This document shows positions 1 to 7,347 of a stretch of 32,972 nt of DNA, one piece after another. The notes beneath the pieces are model-generated. The model was not told where the DNA came from and did not search any database. It saw only the letters and a program-made list of their open reading frames with translations. The DNA lies in NCBI RefSeq assembly GCF_024808255.1, contig NZ_JANTYS010000024.1:56365-89336 (forward strand). Direction: 5' to 3'. The DNA comes from Mucilaginibacter dorajii (lineage in GTDB: Bacteria > Bacteroidota > Bacteroidia > Sphingobacteriales > Sphingobacteriaceae). The position numbers were made by a program, and so were the translations under genes. How positions within the stretch are numbered: the first letter of the stretch is position 1; every line of letters begins with the position of its first letter.

Positions 1-234
1 TACAAAACGGTCATTCTGAACGTTTGAAGAATCTATTCTGCGCCATGCCTGCCGTTATGCAAAGTTTGCGAATAGATGCTTCGTACCTCAGCATGACAGG
101 TGGGAGAGAGTTATTTTTACAAAACGGTCATTCTGAACGTTTGAAGAATCTATTCTAAGCCATGCCTACTGCCCTGCAAAGTTCGTGAATAGATGCTTCG
201 TACCTCAGCATGACAGGTGGGAGAGGGCATTACA
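1..234. repeat. Two tandem copies of a 117-bp intergenic repeat with internal inverted repeats
   Basis: Copy 1 is 1-117 and copy 2 is 118-234, nearly identical except for a short central stretch (about 40-66 against 157-183). Each copy is itself an imperfect hairpin: GTCATTCTGA (10-19) faces TCAGCATGAC (88-97), and GAAGAATCTATTC (26-38) faces GAATAGATGCTTC (70-82) with one mismatch. Copy 2 has the outer arms at 127-136 and 205-214. The element lies just past the stop codon of the cyclase gene, so it may act as a 3' structure for that operon. Similar GTCATTCTGA...TCAGCATGAC elements are, from memory, common between genes in Bacteroidota. No gene is visible in 1-261. Confidence 0.9.
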
Positions 235-261
235 CCAAACAAAACGTCTTACTGCCAACCC

Positions 262-1305
262 TTAAGAAACTACTTCATATATCTCCACCGCTTTAGCTTT
301 ATTTTTCAAGCTTACTTCGCCTATTTTGCTTAGCTCGAATGATTCTTTGGCTTTGTGATATACTTCTTCGGTTACGATGATCTGGTTGGCCTGGGCTACG
401 CCTTGCAGGCGTTGGGCCAGGTTTACGGCATCGCCAATAACGGTATAATCCAAACGTTTTAGGGAGGCTGAGCCAATATTGCCCGAAATCATTTCGCCGG
501 AGTTGATACCTATAGATACTTCGGGCTTAAAAGTTTTATCGCCATAGCTGATGGATTCTGTGGCGTGCATTTTTTCGCGCACGGCAAGGGCGGCATCAAT
601 GGCGCGGTCGAGGTGGTACTCGCCGCGAAAAATGGCCATAACGGCATCGCCCATAAATTTATCAACGTGACCGTTTTGTGCTATAATTTCTTTTACCATT
701 ACATCAAACAGCGTGTTGAGCAGGTTTACCACGGTATTGGCGGGCACATGTTCAGATATTTTTGTAAAGCCGCACACATCAATAAATAATACCGAAGCTT
801 CTATGGTTTCATTACTCAATAAGCTGCTTTCAAACTCCTTGGTGGTCATAAAGTTTAGCACGTTTTCATCTACATACATTTTAAGGATGTTGTTTTCCTT
901 AATGGCCTGCATGGTTTTTTTTAACTCTTCAACGTGCAAGAGTGTTTTTTCGATGGTGATATCCAGGTCATCAAAGTTTACGGGTTTTACTACAAAATCA
1001 AACGCGCCACGGTTCATGGCGGTGCGGATATTATCCATATCGCTGTAAGCCGATACCATAACCGCTTTAATGATGGGGTTAGCCTCGGGCAATTTGGTAA
1101 GCAGGGTAAGACCATCCATTTCGGGCATATTGATATCACTCAATATCATATCAATTTCCGGGTCTTCGGCAAGTTTAGCTAATGCTTCAAAACCGTTGTG
1201 GGCAAATACAAAATCATATACTTTTTCGCGGATCTTTTTCCTGAACTTTTGTTTTATCAGTAGTTCAAGGTCTAATTCGTCATCAACCACCAGTATTTTG
1301 GCCAT
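262..1305 (-). CDS. Response regulator fused to a class III adenylate cyclase
   Basis: 347 aa. Residues 1-120 form a CheY-like receiver domain: acidic pair D8/D9, phospho-acceptor D57 in LSDINMP, S85 and K107 of VVKP. A short helical linker follows (about 120-165). Residues 170-347 are a class III nucleotide cyclase domain. Its key residues are all visible: metal-binding D176 (FIDVCGFT) and D220 (MGDAVMA), adenine-selecting K216 and D286, and transition-state N295 and R299 in DAVNLAQRL. The K/D pair predicts ATP, hence cAMP, rather than GTP. The protein is soluble, so output should be cytoplasmic cAMP made on phosphorylation. Its ATG shares one base with the TAA stop of the upstream response regulator, which suggests translational coupling. 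The receiver domain resembles that of the neighbouring regulator, so the pair may have arisen by duplication. Confidence 0.93.
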   Translation of the reverse strand: MAKILVVDDELDLELLIKQKFRKKIREKVYDFVFAHNGFEALAKLAEDPEIDMILSDINMPEMDGLTLLTKLPEANPIIKAVMVSAYSDMDNIRTAMNRGAFDFVVKPVNFDDLDITIEKTLLHVEELKKTMQAIKENNILKMYVDENVLNFMTTKEFESSLLSNETIEASVLFIDVCGFTKISEHVPANTVVNLLNTLFDVMVKEIIAQNGHVDKFMGDAVMAIFRGEYHLDRAIDAALAVREKMHATESISYGDKTFKPEVSIGINSGEMISGNIGSASLKRLDYTVIGDAVNLAQRLQGVAQANQIIVTEEVYHKAKESFELSKIGEVSLKNKAKAVEIYEVVS

Positions 1306-1682
1306 TATTGTTCTAAGTGTTTAAGTTTTTCTTTTAAATTATTAAAATCCAGGGGTTTGGTCAAAAAGTCGTCTGCCCCCAGTTCCATTGATTTTTGGTA
1401 GTTTTCGTCATCGCCATAGGCAGTTATCATCATTACCACCGGTGGCGGTTTTTCGTAAGTGTGGCGTATTTTATCCAGTAATTCCAGCCCGCTCATGCCC
1501 GGCATGTTAATATCTGATAATATGAGTATCACCTCCGAATGATTTACTGATAGGAATGCCATTGCTTCCTCGCCCGATTGCGCGAAATTAAACTCGATCT
1601 CCCCGGATTTTATCTCCTTGCGGAAACGCTGCAGAAACAAAGGTTGTACATCGGCTTCATCATCAACAACAAGTATTTTCAT
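1305..1682 (-). CDS. Single-domain response regulator (receiver only)
   Basis: 125 aa, a lone CheY-like receiver domain with no output domain. Seen directly: the acidic pocket D7/D8 in VVDDE, phospho-acceptor D57 in LSDINMPGMSG, T87 in the conserved Thr position and K109 in FLTKP. Its start resembles the receiver of the downstream cyclase (both begin KILVVDDE and share an R-F-R-K segment near residue 20). It lies 73 bp after the histidine kinase and its TAA overlaps the cyclase ATG (TAATG). It may be a phosphate shuttle or sink between the kinase and the cyclase, or a rival target. That role is inferred from context only. Confidence 0.92.
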   Translation of the reverse strand: MKILVVDDEADVQPLFLQRFRKEIKSGEIEFNFAQSGEEAMAFLSVNHSEVILILSDINMPGMSGLELLDKIRHTYEKPPPVVMMITAYGDDENYQKSMELGADDFLTKPLDFNNLKEKLKHLEQ

Positions 1683-1755
1683 ATAATTCCAAAGTTAAGT
1701 TTTGTATTGGTTTGTACCGATAGTAAAAGTGAAATTGATTGGCATTTACCACTAA

Positions 1756-3144
1756 TTAAGCTTTACCATCGGGAATAGTGATGATAAACCTGGCAAATTC
1801 ACCCTCTGCTGTTTCCACTTTTAAATCGCCGCCATGGCCTTTGGTAATAATATCGTAACTCATAGATAAACCTAATCCTGTGCCCTGCCCGGTAGGCTTG
1901 GTAGTAAAAAATGGCTGATATATTTTATCCAATACTTTTTGCGGGATGCCTGTACCATTATCGGTCACGGTAATTTCAACTGCCGGTGTTCCCTGTGTGG
2001 TTTTTATTTTTTTGGTAACTACCGTAAGCATAGGCTCGTAGCCAGCAATATTAAGTTTCTTTTTTTCGGCAACCGAATAAAAGGAGTTATTGAACAGGTT
2101 GAGGAGCACCCGGCCCAGATCCTGCGGAATAGCCTCTATTTTGCCAATGCTATCATCAAAAATGGTTTTCATGCCCGAGTTAAACATTTTATCTTTTGCC
2201 CGTAAACCATGGTAGCTTAAACGCAGGTACTCATCGGCAAGGGCGTTGATATCCGTAGGTTCTTTTTTACCGGTTGTACTGCGCGAGTGTTGCAGCATAC
2301 CTTTTACAATGCTATCGGCGCGCTTGCCATGCTGGTTTATTTTGGTTAGGTTTTGGGTAATATCATTAATGATCTCGTCGGCTTCTTCTTTGGCGTCATC
2401 GGGAAGTTTTGCCAAGATCTCTTCTTTTAGTTCCTCCAGCAATTCTATACTTACCTCGCTAAAGTTATTTACAAAGTTTAACGGGTTTTGTATTTCATGG
2501 GCTATACCGGCGGTAAGCTCACCTAACGATGCCATTTTTTCCTGCTGTACCAGTTGGGCCTGGGTGCTTTTTAACTCGGCAAGCGCGCTTTGCAGTTCTT
2601 CTTTTTGCATGGTTAGTTCGGCAGTACGCTGTTTTACTTCACTTTCCAGGTTAACCTTCATGGCGGCCATCATCCGGTTTTGTTCCTGCTCCATTTCGCG
2701 CTTTTTGCGCTCAATTTCAAGTGTTTTATTTTGCTTGCGGTTAATAAACCACATGGCACCAAACCAAAGCACAGCAAACCAGGTGGCACTTTCAAATACG
2801 CCATCATTATTATTATAAAATTTAGTGAAAAGCGCTTCGGTGGTATCAGATAAAAAAGCAATGATTACAAAAGGTATAACGGCGTTGATAATAGGCTTAT
2901 TTACCCTAAACTCCTCTTTGGTAAAGGGCAAAGTGATTAGCGCAAAGGTAAACAGGTGGCCAACAAAGCGCAAGGCTAACGTTTCGTCCTTAAGGGCAAA
3001 CTCCAGGCACATTAAGGTAGCAGCCCCCCACATGGCAAATAACAAATATCTGTTCCAATCATCGCGTATGCCTTCTCTTTTTAATGTTTTGCGATACTGT
3101 GTTAGCAGAATGATGGCTACAAATGGTTCGAATCCAATATCCAT
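1756..3144 (-). CDS. Membrane-bound sensor histidine kinase
   Basis: 462 aa, first gene of a kinase-regulator-cyclase operon. The N-terminal 135 residues hold about four hydrophobic segments (roughly 33-50, 56-73, 84-100, 118-134) with no clear periplasmic sensor domain, so the signal may be sensed in the membrane. Residues 137-205 are a long charged coiled coil. The HisKA box is ELTAGIAHEIQNPLNF with phospho-accepting H216. The ATPase domain shows an N box (LLNLFNNSFYS), a G1 box (DNGTGIP) and a G2 box (GQGTGLGLS). The likely partners are the two receiver proteins encoded directly downstream. The ATG lacks a clear ribosome binding site, which is usual here. Confidence 0.92.
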   Translation of the reverse strand: MDIGFEPFVAIILLTQYRKTLKREGIRDDWNRYLLFAMWGAATLMCLEFALKDETLALRFVGHLFTFALITLPFTKEEFRVNKPIINAVIPFVIIAFLSDTTEALFTKFYNNNDGVFESATWFAVLWFGAMWFINRKQNKTLEIERKKREMEQEQNRMMAAMKVNLESEVKQRTAELTMQKEELQSALAELKSTQAQLVQQEKMASLGELTAGIAHEIQNPLNFVNNFSEVSIELLEELKEEILAKLPDDAKEEADEIINDITQNLTKINQHGKRADSIVKGMLQHSRSTTGKKEPTDINALADEYLRLSYHGLRAKDKMFNSGMKTIFDDSIGKIEAIPQDLGRVLLNLFNNSFYSVAEKKKLNIAGYEPMLTVVTKKIKTTQGTPAVEITVTDNGTGIPQKVLDKIYQPFFTTKPTGQGTGLGLSMSYDIITKGHGGDLKVETAEGEFARFIITIPDGKA

Positions 3145-3197
3145 AGTGAGTGTTATGTAATGCTGATGTAAGCAAACAGTTTAAAACTAATATTTTA

Positions 3198-3270
3198 TTT
3201 ACACTAATTAAAATATGGGGCGGGTTTAGCAGATAAATCGCTTTTAAAAGCGATTTTATTTTAGTGTAAA
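3198..3270. repeat. Nested palindrome between divergent genes
   Basis: A perfect 22-bp palindrome with no loop (AAATCGCTTTT at 3235-3245 with its complement at 3246-3256) sits inside an outer inverted repeat (TTTACACTA 3198-3206, TAGTGTAAA 3262-3270). It lies between the divergent kinase and lactonase genes, so it could be an operator or a cruciform element. The rest of the gap, 3145-3423, also holds a weaker hairpin near the lactonase start: GTTGC (3332) with GCAAC (3359) and CCGC (3339) with GCGG (3351). Confidence 0.6.
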
Positions 3271-3423
3271 GACGTAATATTTTGCGTTTGCCACTATGCC
3301 GGGCGGTCTGATTTGCATGAGTGATAGGAATGTTGCAACCGCGATATATTGCGGCTCTGCAACAGAACTCCTTTTTTCTCATCCAAAAACACCCTACATT
3401 AGCCAATCAATTATCGCCCAAAA

Positions 3424-4317
3424 ATGAAAAAACTCCCATTGGTATTTTTAAGCTTGCTAACTGCGTCATATAGCGTATTTGCACAGGATGCAGCTAATTT
3501 ATATGATACCGGCACAAAGCCTGTATTAGTATCCAAACAGTTCGCTTTTACCGAGGGGCCTGCTGTAGATAAAAAAGGTAACGTCTTTTTTACCGATCAG
3601 CCTAACGATAAGATCTGGGAGTACGATACCAATGGCAAACTGTCTGTGTTTTTAGATAGTGCGGGCCGCAGCAATGGGATGTATTTTGATAGGAAAGGCA
3701 ATCTGATTAGTTGTGCCGATGCCAAAGATCAGCTCTGGAGTATCAGCCCCGATAAAAAGATAACCGTTTTATTAACCGATTATAAAGGTAAGCTGTTTAA
3801 CGGCCCCAATGATGTTTGGGTGCGGCCAGACGGTGGATTATACATTACCGACCCGTACTACCAGCGCGATTACTGGACCCGCAAGCAGCCCGACCTTGAC
3901 GGGCGCAAGCTTTACTACCTGGCTAAAGGGAAACACGAGGCCGTGGTGGTCGACGATCAGTTTAAGCAACCCAATGGTATTATAGGCACCCATGATGGTA
4001 AATACTTGTACGTAGCCGATATTGGCGATAATAAAACCTATCGTTATAATATTAATAAGGATGGCTCATTAAGTAACCGCAGTCTTTTTATAGCCATGGG
4101 CTGCGATGGGATGACTATTGATGAATTAGGAAATATTTACATGTGCGGCAAGGGCGTAACCATAGTAAACCCCAAAGGCGAAAAAATAGGTCATATTGAT
4201 ATTGACGAACCCTGGACTGCCAATATTTGCTTTGGCGGTAAAAATAAAGATATGCTGTTTATCACCGCGTCAAAAGCGGTGTATACTTTTCAAATGAAAG
4301 TGAAAGGTGTTGATTAA
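3424..4317 (+). CDS. Secreted SMP-30/gluconolactonase-like beta-propeller protein
   Basis: 297 aa. A signal peptide is clear (MKKLPLVFLSLLTASYSVFA, then QDAAN), so the protein is exported. The rest matches the SMP-30/gluconolaconase/LRE family: repeated blade motifs such as EGPAVDKKGNVFFTD, GPNDVWVRPDGGLYITDP and DGMTIDELGNIYM. Metal-binding residues expected for the family are present: E44, N184 in PNG and D228 in CDGM; N129 of GPND is the usual extra substrate-site Asn. Expected activity is hydrolysis of a sugar lactone in the periplasm; the true substrate cannot be told. It is alone on the plus strand, and its stop overlaps the stop of the convergent 106-aa gene by 4 bp. Confidence 0.9.
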   Translation: MKKLPLVFLSLLTASYSVFAQDAANLYDTGTKPVLVSKQFAFTEGPAVDKKGNVFFTDQPNDKIWEYDTNGKLSVFLDSAGRSNGMYFDRKGNLISCADAKDQLWSISPDKKITVLLTDYKGKLFNGPNDVWVRPDGGLYITDPYYQRDYWTRKQPDLDGRKLYYLAKGKHEAVVVDDQFKQPNGIIGTHDGKYLYVADIGDNKTYRYNINKDGSLSNRSLFIAMGCDGMTIDELGNIYMCGKGVTIVNPKGEKIGHIDIDEPWTANICFGGKNKDMLFITASKAVYTFQMKVKGVD

Positions 4318-4634
4318 ACCTGTTGTTGTAAAAAAACGGCTATTTGCTGTTGCTCGTTTTTGCTGAGCAGATCGCCGTTGTAATCCCAATGCTTGTGGTT
4401 TGCTAAAAAATGGATGGTGCCTAAATAATCGGGGTTGTCGTTATCGGGGAGTGACGCCTGGGTTTCATCTATCTCTAATTCTTCAGTAAACAAGGTGGAT
4501 TCATTGTCTACCGATGTTTTATAGATCTTATAAACGCCCGTATCGGTAAGGTTGTGATTCAAAACGGGCTCGATGATGATGTTTCTTGAACTGCCGTCTG
4601 TATGTTTTAATACCAGGTAAACCGGGTTTTTCAT
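4314..4634 (-). CDS. Small conserved-looking protein of unknown function
   Basis: 106 aa, no signal peptide or membrane segment. I do not recognise a family. It is rich in polar and acidic residues and starts MKNPVYLVLKHTDGSS, a typical soluble beta-rich opening. The frame is open with an ATG, and codon use resembles neighbours. Its 3' end overlaps the 3' end of the lactonase gene by 4 bp. The 501-bp stretch to the right (4635-5135) has no protein gene: it holds a small-RNA candidate (4718-4847), AT-rich DNA with no clear feature (4884-5043) and a terminator hairpin (5044-5089). Confidence 0.7.
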   Translation of the reverse strand: MKNPVYLVLKHTDGSSRNIIIEPVLNHNLTDTGVYKIYKTSVDNESTLFTEELEIDETQASLPDNDNPDYLGTIHFLANHKHWDYNGDLLSKNEQQQIAVFLQQQV

Positions 4635-4717
4635 AGATGTTTTTAATAAAGTATAAGTTTGATACTAAAGACAATATAGCCGCAATTTTGTTTGATGCAC
4701 GATTTACAAAAATGTAT

Positions 4718-4847
4718 AGAAACAAGAAGCGCCCTCTGATGGGCAGGGGCGCGTTCTAACCAATTATAAACCTAAATTATGAGAAGAGCTGTAAGTGAGG
4801 TCTCGAACCTTCTGTTTTTGCTGCCGTTCAGCGCCTTACATTTATTA
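4718..4847 (-). ncRNA. Candidate small RNA, about 130 nt
   Basis: Reading the minus strand from about 4847, a promoter-like pair (4853-4883) is followed by structured sequence and a terminator, with no convincing reading frame. Hairpin 1 is GCTG-AACGG-CAGC (about 4823-4835). Hairpin 2 is AGGT-TCGAG-ACCT (about 4798-4811). The 3' end is a strong stem, GCGCCC (4752-4747) with GGGCGC (4734-4729) plus an inner CTG/CAG, followed by the T-rich TTCTTGTTTCT (4728-4718). I cannot assign it to a known RNA family; it does not look like 6S, SRP RNA, tmRNA or a tRNA. The 5' end is placed by the usual distance from the -7 box and is approximate. Confidence 0.5.
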
Positions 4848-4852
4848 CACTG

Positions 4853-4883
4853 CAAATATACATGCTATCTTTTATTTTGCAAA
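4853..4883 (-). promoter_or_regulatory. Bacteroidota-type promoter for the candidate small RNA
   Basis: On the minus strand, TTTG (4883-4880) is followed after exactly 19 bases by TATATTTG (4860-4853). This matches the known Bacteroidota sigma-A consensus (TTTG at -33, TAnnTTTG at -7) at the usual spacing. The predicted start is near 4846. Confidence 0.55.
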
Positions 4884-5043
4884 TATTTTAAGCAAAAATA
4901 TTAACTATTAACAATTTGATAATATTGACAATGTTTAAGTGCGATATTGATAAATTAATAAATGTTGTTTAAACATTTTATTTGCCTGTATATCAATATG
5001 TTCTCACCTTGCAATAATGATACCAATAACCCTGTCAAATAAA

Positions 5044-5089
5044 ATAATCTGTAAACTTTTTAACAAATATTACAAAGTTTACAGATTAT
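5044..5089 (-). terminator. Hairpin terminator after the DUF308-like gene
   Basis: Perfect 16-bp arms at 5044-5059 and 5074-5089 with a 14-nt loop. Read on the minus strand, the hairpin comes 47 bases after the stop of the gene at 5136 and is followed by a T-rich stretch (ATTTTATTT). Confidence 0.7.
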
Positions 5090-5135
5090 GATATGTTTTG
5101 TTGAAAAAACGTGGCTTTATAACTAATAAAACCTT

Positions 5136-5717
5136 TTAGATAGCTTGTGTATTTGGTACACCTGTAGTTTTTGATAGACGAATTGCTGCCAAAAGGTAAT
5201 AAAATGCCCCAAAGGCCGAATATCCTGCCAGGCTGGCAATACCCATGGTTGGCTGATGTGCCATAGCGGCGAATGCAATACCCGCAATAAGCGATTGCCC
5301 ACCGCTTAATATCATTGGCCACTGGCCGCCCAATTCGCGGCGCCTTTGTAAACCAAGCACCAATTGTATAATACCGGTTAGGCCTGCCCAGGCACCAAAA
5401 ACAATAAGCGCGGCCGGGACTCCTGAATTTAAAGCCACCCCAACTGCAAAGGTTGTGATGATGCTGATCACAGCGTTGGTGTATTGCGGCGTTAATGATT
5501 CCTTACCTTTATTAATGCTGATATCCCAAAAAGTGCCTACAACATCCCAGGCCGGGTATATGATCAATAATATCGCAGCTATTTGGGGCGATTTTGACGC
5601 GAAAATAGCTACCAGTGTTACCCATATTATGGAAAAGCCCATCCTGGTAAAATAAAGTGTACTTAATGCTTTTGCTTTTGCAGTCGCGTTGGTTTTAAAA
5701 AGTTGTTCGGTTTTCAT
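5136..5717 (-). CDS. DUF308/HdeD-like multi-pass membrane protein
   Basis: 193 aa with about six hydrophobic segments, paired in repeats (for example IIWVTLVAIFASKSPQIAAI, then AVISIITTFAVGVALN, then a segment ending GLTGIIQLVLGL). The layout, with short loops and a RRRELGGQWPMILSGG turn, resembles the DUF308 (HdeD) family of small inner-membrane proteins, which is linked to acid stress in enterobacteria; the role here is unknown. The first 20 residues (MKTEQLFKTNATAKAKAL) are polar. It lies 139 bp downstream of the Crp/Fnr-like regulator on the same strand and may be controlled by it. A terminator hairpin follows at 5044-5089. Confidence 0.8.
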   Translation of the reverse strand: MKTEQLFKTNATAKAKALSTLYFTRMGFSIIWVTLVAIFASKSPQIAAILLIIYPAWDVVGTFWDISINKGKESLTPQYTNAVISIITTFAVGVALNSGVPAALIVFGAWAGLTGIIQLVLGLQRRRELGGQWPMILSGGQSLIAGIAFAAMAHQPTMGIASLAGYSAFGAFYYLLAAIRLSKTTGVPNTQAI

Positions 5718-5856
5718 TGCGTTATTTTTTACGTTGTTGTTTTATTTTGAAAACACAAAGTTGGTTACAATAAATGCCGCAGATTTTCACTTAGGTGAAA
5801 AACCGACAAAGTTTTGTGAAAGATCTGTTTATTCAGACGCTAAAGATGCGATACCA

Positions 5857-6453
5857 TCATTTTTTGGCGAGCAAGCGCTTTTTAATGCGTGTTAATGATG
5901 GGTTTTTGATACCCAGGTATGATGATATATGGTAAGCGGCAATCCGGTTAACGATATTTGGATGTTCGTTAGTTAGTTTGATGTAGCGTTCTTCGGCGGT
6001 GTTAAACAGAAACTCTTCGGCGCGGCTTTGCGAATAATTAAAAAACAGTTCGGCTATCAGTCGGCCAAATTTTTCCCAGCCGGTAGGGGTGGTGTACAGG
6101 TATTGCAGGTCTTTATAGTTAATGGAGATGATCTCTGCATCCTCTAAAGCCTGGATGTAGTAATAACAGGGGTACTGGTTGATAAAACTGCGAAACGATA
6201 CCAGGAATTGTTTTTCTGAAAAGAAGTACACATTCTTTTCTTCCTGGGTTTTAGGTGGTACAAAATAAATTCTGAAAACGCCCTTGGTTATCAGCGCCAG
6301 ATCGGTACAAACAAAGCTTTGCATGTTAAAGAAATCGCCTTTAGCAATTTTGCGGGTTCGCCAAAGACTTTGCCCCACGGCAATATCAGTATCGGTAAGG
6401 CCGGCAAAGCTTTTTAATACATCGTTTAATATGGCATGTTTTTCGTTGTCCAT
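5857..6453 (-). CDS. Crp/Fnr-family transcriptional regulator
   Basis: 198 aa from the chosen ATG (MDNEKHAIL). Residues about 20-125 form a cyclic-nucleotide-binding fold and the C-terminus carries a helix-turn-helix (IAAYHISSYLGIKNPSLTRIKKRL). The phosphate-binding cassette of true CRP (GE...RxA) is absent: the matching stretch reads FLVSFRSFINQYPCYYY, so cAMP binding is doubtful. This form is frequent in Bacteroidota. The open frame extends upstream through an ATG at 6462 and a TTG at 6474, but a perfect -7 promoter box covers 6472-6479, so 6453 is the better start. Its target is unknown; the DUF308-like gene downstream is the obvious candidate. Confidence 0.87.
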   Translation of the reverse strand: MDNEKHAILNDVLKSFAGLTDTDIAVGQSLWRTRKIAKGDFFNMQSFVCTDLALITKGVFRIYFVPPKTQEEKNVYFFSEKQFLVSFRSFINQYPCYYYIQALEDAEIISINYKDLQYLYTTPTGWEKFGRLIAELFFNYSQSRAEEFLFNTAEERYIKLTNEHPNIVNRIAAYHISSYLGIKNPSLTRIKKRLLAKK

Positions 6454-6471
6454 GGGGCGCATAGGGCTCAA

Positions 6472-6479
6472 CAAATGTA
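6472..6479 (-). promoter_or_regulatory. -7 box (TACATTTG) of the Crp/Fnr-like gene
   Basis: An exact TAnnTTTG match on the minus strand, 19 bases before the ATG at 6453. A TTTG lies upstream at 6499-6496, but the 16-base gap is shorter than usual. The box rules out the upstream TTG codons as starts if it is used. Confidence 0.45.
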
Positions 6480-6653
6480 ATTAAACCAGTACAATCAAAT
6501 GTTGCTGAAATGTAAAAGCACCTGGCGTTTTATCACAAGTGTGGTGGATAGACCCGGACGTCGGAAATCAAGATAAATCGATATAGCGGAATCAAATGAG
6601 AAATCAAGACCAGGAAACAGGCGTGGGAAAGCGACAAGCTTTTGAGTTTCAAT

Positions 6654-7238
6654 CTACGTTAAGTTTCTATCCCTGAACCAAACTTCATCAGGAGTTGCAT
6701 TAAAGCTCTCCATCAGATTTACCAGTTCTATAGGGTTGCCCGAGGTGATCACCAATTCGCGGTTAGCGGGTTTCAGGAATTTTTGAGTTACCATTACATC
6801 CATTTGGGTAAGCAGGGAATCGTAAAATCCGCCAACGTTTAATAAGCCTATCGGGTGGTTATGCAGGCCTAATTGCAGCCAGGTAAGTACCTCAAAAAAC
6901 TCTTCGAGCGTGCCCAAGCCGCCGGGTAGAGTAATGATGGCATCGCAAAGATCATTCATCATTTGCTTGCGCTGGTGCATGTTATCTACAATGTGCAATT
7001 CGGTTAGCCCGGTGTGGCCAACTTCCTTATCCAGTAAAAACTGTGGTATAACACCTATCGCTTTCCCGCCCCTGCTTAAAACAGCATCAGCTATTAAACC
7101 CATAACGCCAACTTTACCACCGCCGTAAACCAGGGTAATCTCCCGGCTTACCATTACTTCGGCCAGTTGTTCAATTGCTTCTTTTAATACAGGATCGCCG
7201 TTAAAGTTAGCGCCGCAGAATACACAGATAGATTTCAT
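6654..7238 (-). CDS. LOG-family protein, probable nucleoside 5'-monophosphate phosphoribohydrolase
   Basis: 194 aa, the usual length for the LOG (TIGR00730) family. The diagnostic motif PGGLGTLEE is at 105-113, and the second conserved stretch is MHQRKQMM at 88-95 with R90 and K91. The N-terminus (ICVFCGANF...LVYGGGKVGVMG) is the Rossmann-like nucleotide fold. Known members remove the base from cytokinin riboside monophosphate, or from AMP, releasing free base and ribose 5-phosphate; many bacterial members were long mislabelled lysine decarboxylases. Cytosolic. It stands alone: 180 bp with no visible gene separate it from the regulator on the left, and the gene to the right is divergent. Confidence 0.93.
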   Translation of the reverse strand: MKSICVFCGANFNGDPVLKEAIEQLAEVMVSREITLVYGGGKVGVMGLIADAVLSRGGKAIGVIPQFLLDKEVGHTGLTELHIVDNMHQRKQMMNDLCDAIITLPGGLGTLEEFFEVLTWLQLGLHNHPIGLLNVGGFYDSLLTQMDVMVTQKFLKPANRELVITSGNPIELVNLMESFNATPDEVWFRDRNLT

Positions 7239-7347
7239 GTTTCAATTATAATAAAATTTGAGCAATGCCCGGTTAAGCTTGTGTTATCTGTAAAATCTAT
7301 TCTATCCTCATCGGTATTATTTATATATCTTTAAAAAAAGATATCCT

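Noticed and set aside
1..234. CRISPR array
   Set aside because: Only two long copies, no spacers of even length and no cas genes.
4796..4815. GGTTCGAGACC stretch resembling a tRNA T arm (minus strand)
   Set aside because: The arm does not close as a 5-bp T stem with a 7-nt loop, and no acceptor, D or anticodon arm is found at the right distances.
4779..4904. 41-codon plus-strand frame starting MRRAVSEVSN
   Set aside because: It lies antisense to the small-RNA candidate, its second half is AT-rich and Cys/Tyr/Leu-loaded without protein character, and the minus strand has a better promoter and terminator.
5857..6474. The idea that the Crp/Fnr-like protein is the cAMP receptor of the cyclase operon
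   Set aside because: The phosphate-binding cassette needed for cAMP is not there; only closeness on the map supports the link.
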